A stretch of 64,000 bases of DNA from assembly GCA_903632075.3 (NCBI GenBank), contig CAHIKZ030004545.1, positions 1,618,501 to 1,682,500 on the forward strand. Reading direction: 5' to 3'. How positions within the stretch are numbered: the stretch's first letter is position 1; each line of letters opens with the position of its first letter. Below the pieces are notes generated by a model. That model saw only the letters and a program-made list of their open reading frames with translations, was not told where the DNA came from and ran no database searches. Position numbers and translations under genes: made by a program. The DNA comes from Acanthosepion pharaonis (Eukaryota; Mollusca; Cephalopoda; Sepiida; Sepiidae). This document shows positions 63,951 to 64,000 of the stretch, one piece after another.

Positions 63951-64000
63951 TAATTTATATGATAAATATTGTTGTTCCAGAGCCCTTTGCAAATAATTGT

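Overview
This window looks like an intergenic, repeat-dense stretch of an animal nuclear genome. It is AT-rich, full of long (AT)n arrays, and packed with decayed retroposons, DNA-transposon relics, minisatellites and tRNA-derived SINEs. I found no convincing host protein-coding gene, no functional rRNA or tRNA gene, and no prokaryotic features. The mixture of tRNA-Arg-like and Leu/Ser-like (long variable arm) SINEs, a CR1/Jockey-like LINE, an endonuclease/RT LINE, Penelope-like elements (PLEs), mariner and pogo/Tigger relics suggests a marine invertebrate. A coleoid cephalopod (octopus-like) is my best guess; this is inference from repeat types, not from a diagnostic gene.

Layout. 1-5300: a 45-bp minisatellite, then three PLE relics (two with recognisable GIY-YIG endonuclease remnants) separated by (AT)n arrays. 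5300-13300: LINE fragments, a truncated copy of an unusual retroposon (called RP1 here), a palindromic MITE, a Leu-type SINE cluster and a 159-bp (TA)n tract. 13100-19460: the richest part. It holds a PLE-end foldback, a 5S rRNA/tRNA composite SINE, a SINE trimer inside an 18-bp target duplication, and a near-complete PLE joined head-to-head to an inverted 3' copy of itself, the whole bounded by a 12-bp duplication. 20700-30830: LINE-A fragments, two further RP1 copies with target duplications, a cluster of three short LTRs nested in one of them, and a mariner element carrying a PLE-end insertion. 31100-43900: pyrimidine tracts, LINE relics, pogo/Tigger elements and a MADE1-like mini-mariner. 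43900-55600: SINEs, an LTR-like segment, 75-bp and 30-bp minisatellites, and a LINE with twin-priming structure. 55700-64000: LINE relics on the minus strand, another pogo-like element with nested SINE and MITE, a deleted Tc1/IS630-type transposon and a second pogo-like deletion derivative.

Nothing here works as a gene network; the biology is element-on-element. Non-autonomous units (SINEs, RP1, MITEs) sit inside autonomous relics (LINEs, PLE, pogo, mariner), and many insertions can be dated relative to each other by nesting. The most interesting signals are (1) the PLE whose terminal repeat carries a tRNA-like pol III split promoter plus a hammerhead-like core, with repeated head-to-head inverted copies, (2) the 5S-tRNA composite SINE, (3) RP1, a retroposon with an internal ~30-bp minisatellite and 7-9 bp target duplications, and (4) the SINE trimer mobilised or amplified inside one target duplication.
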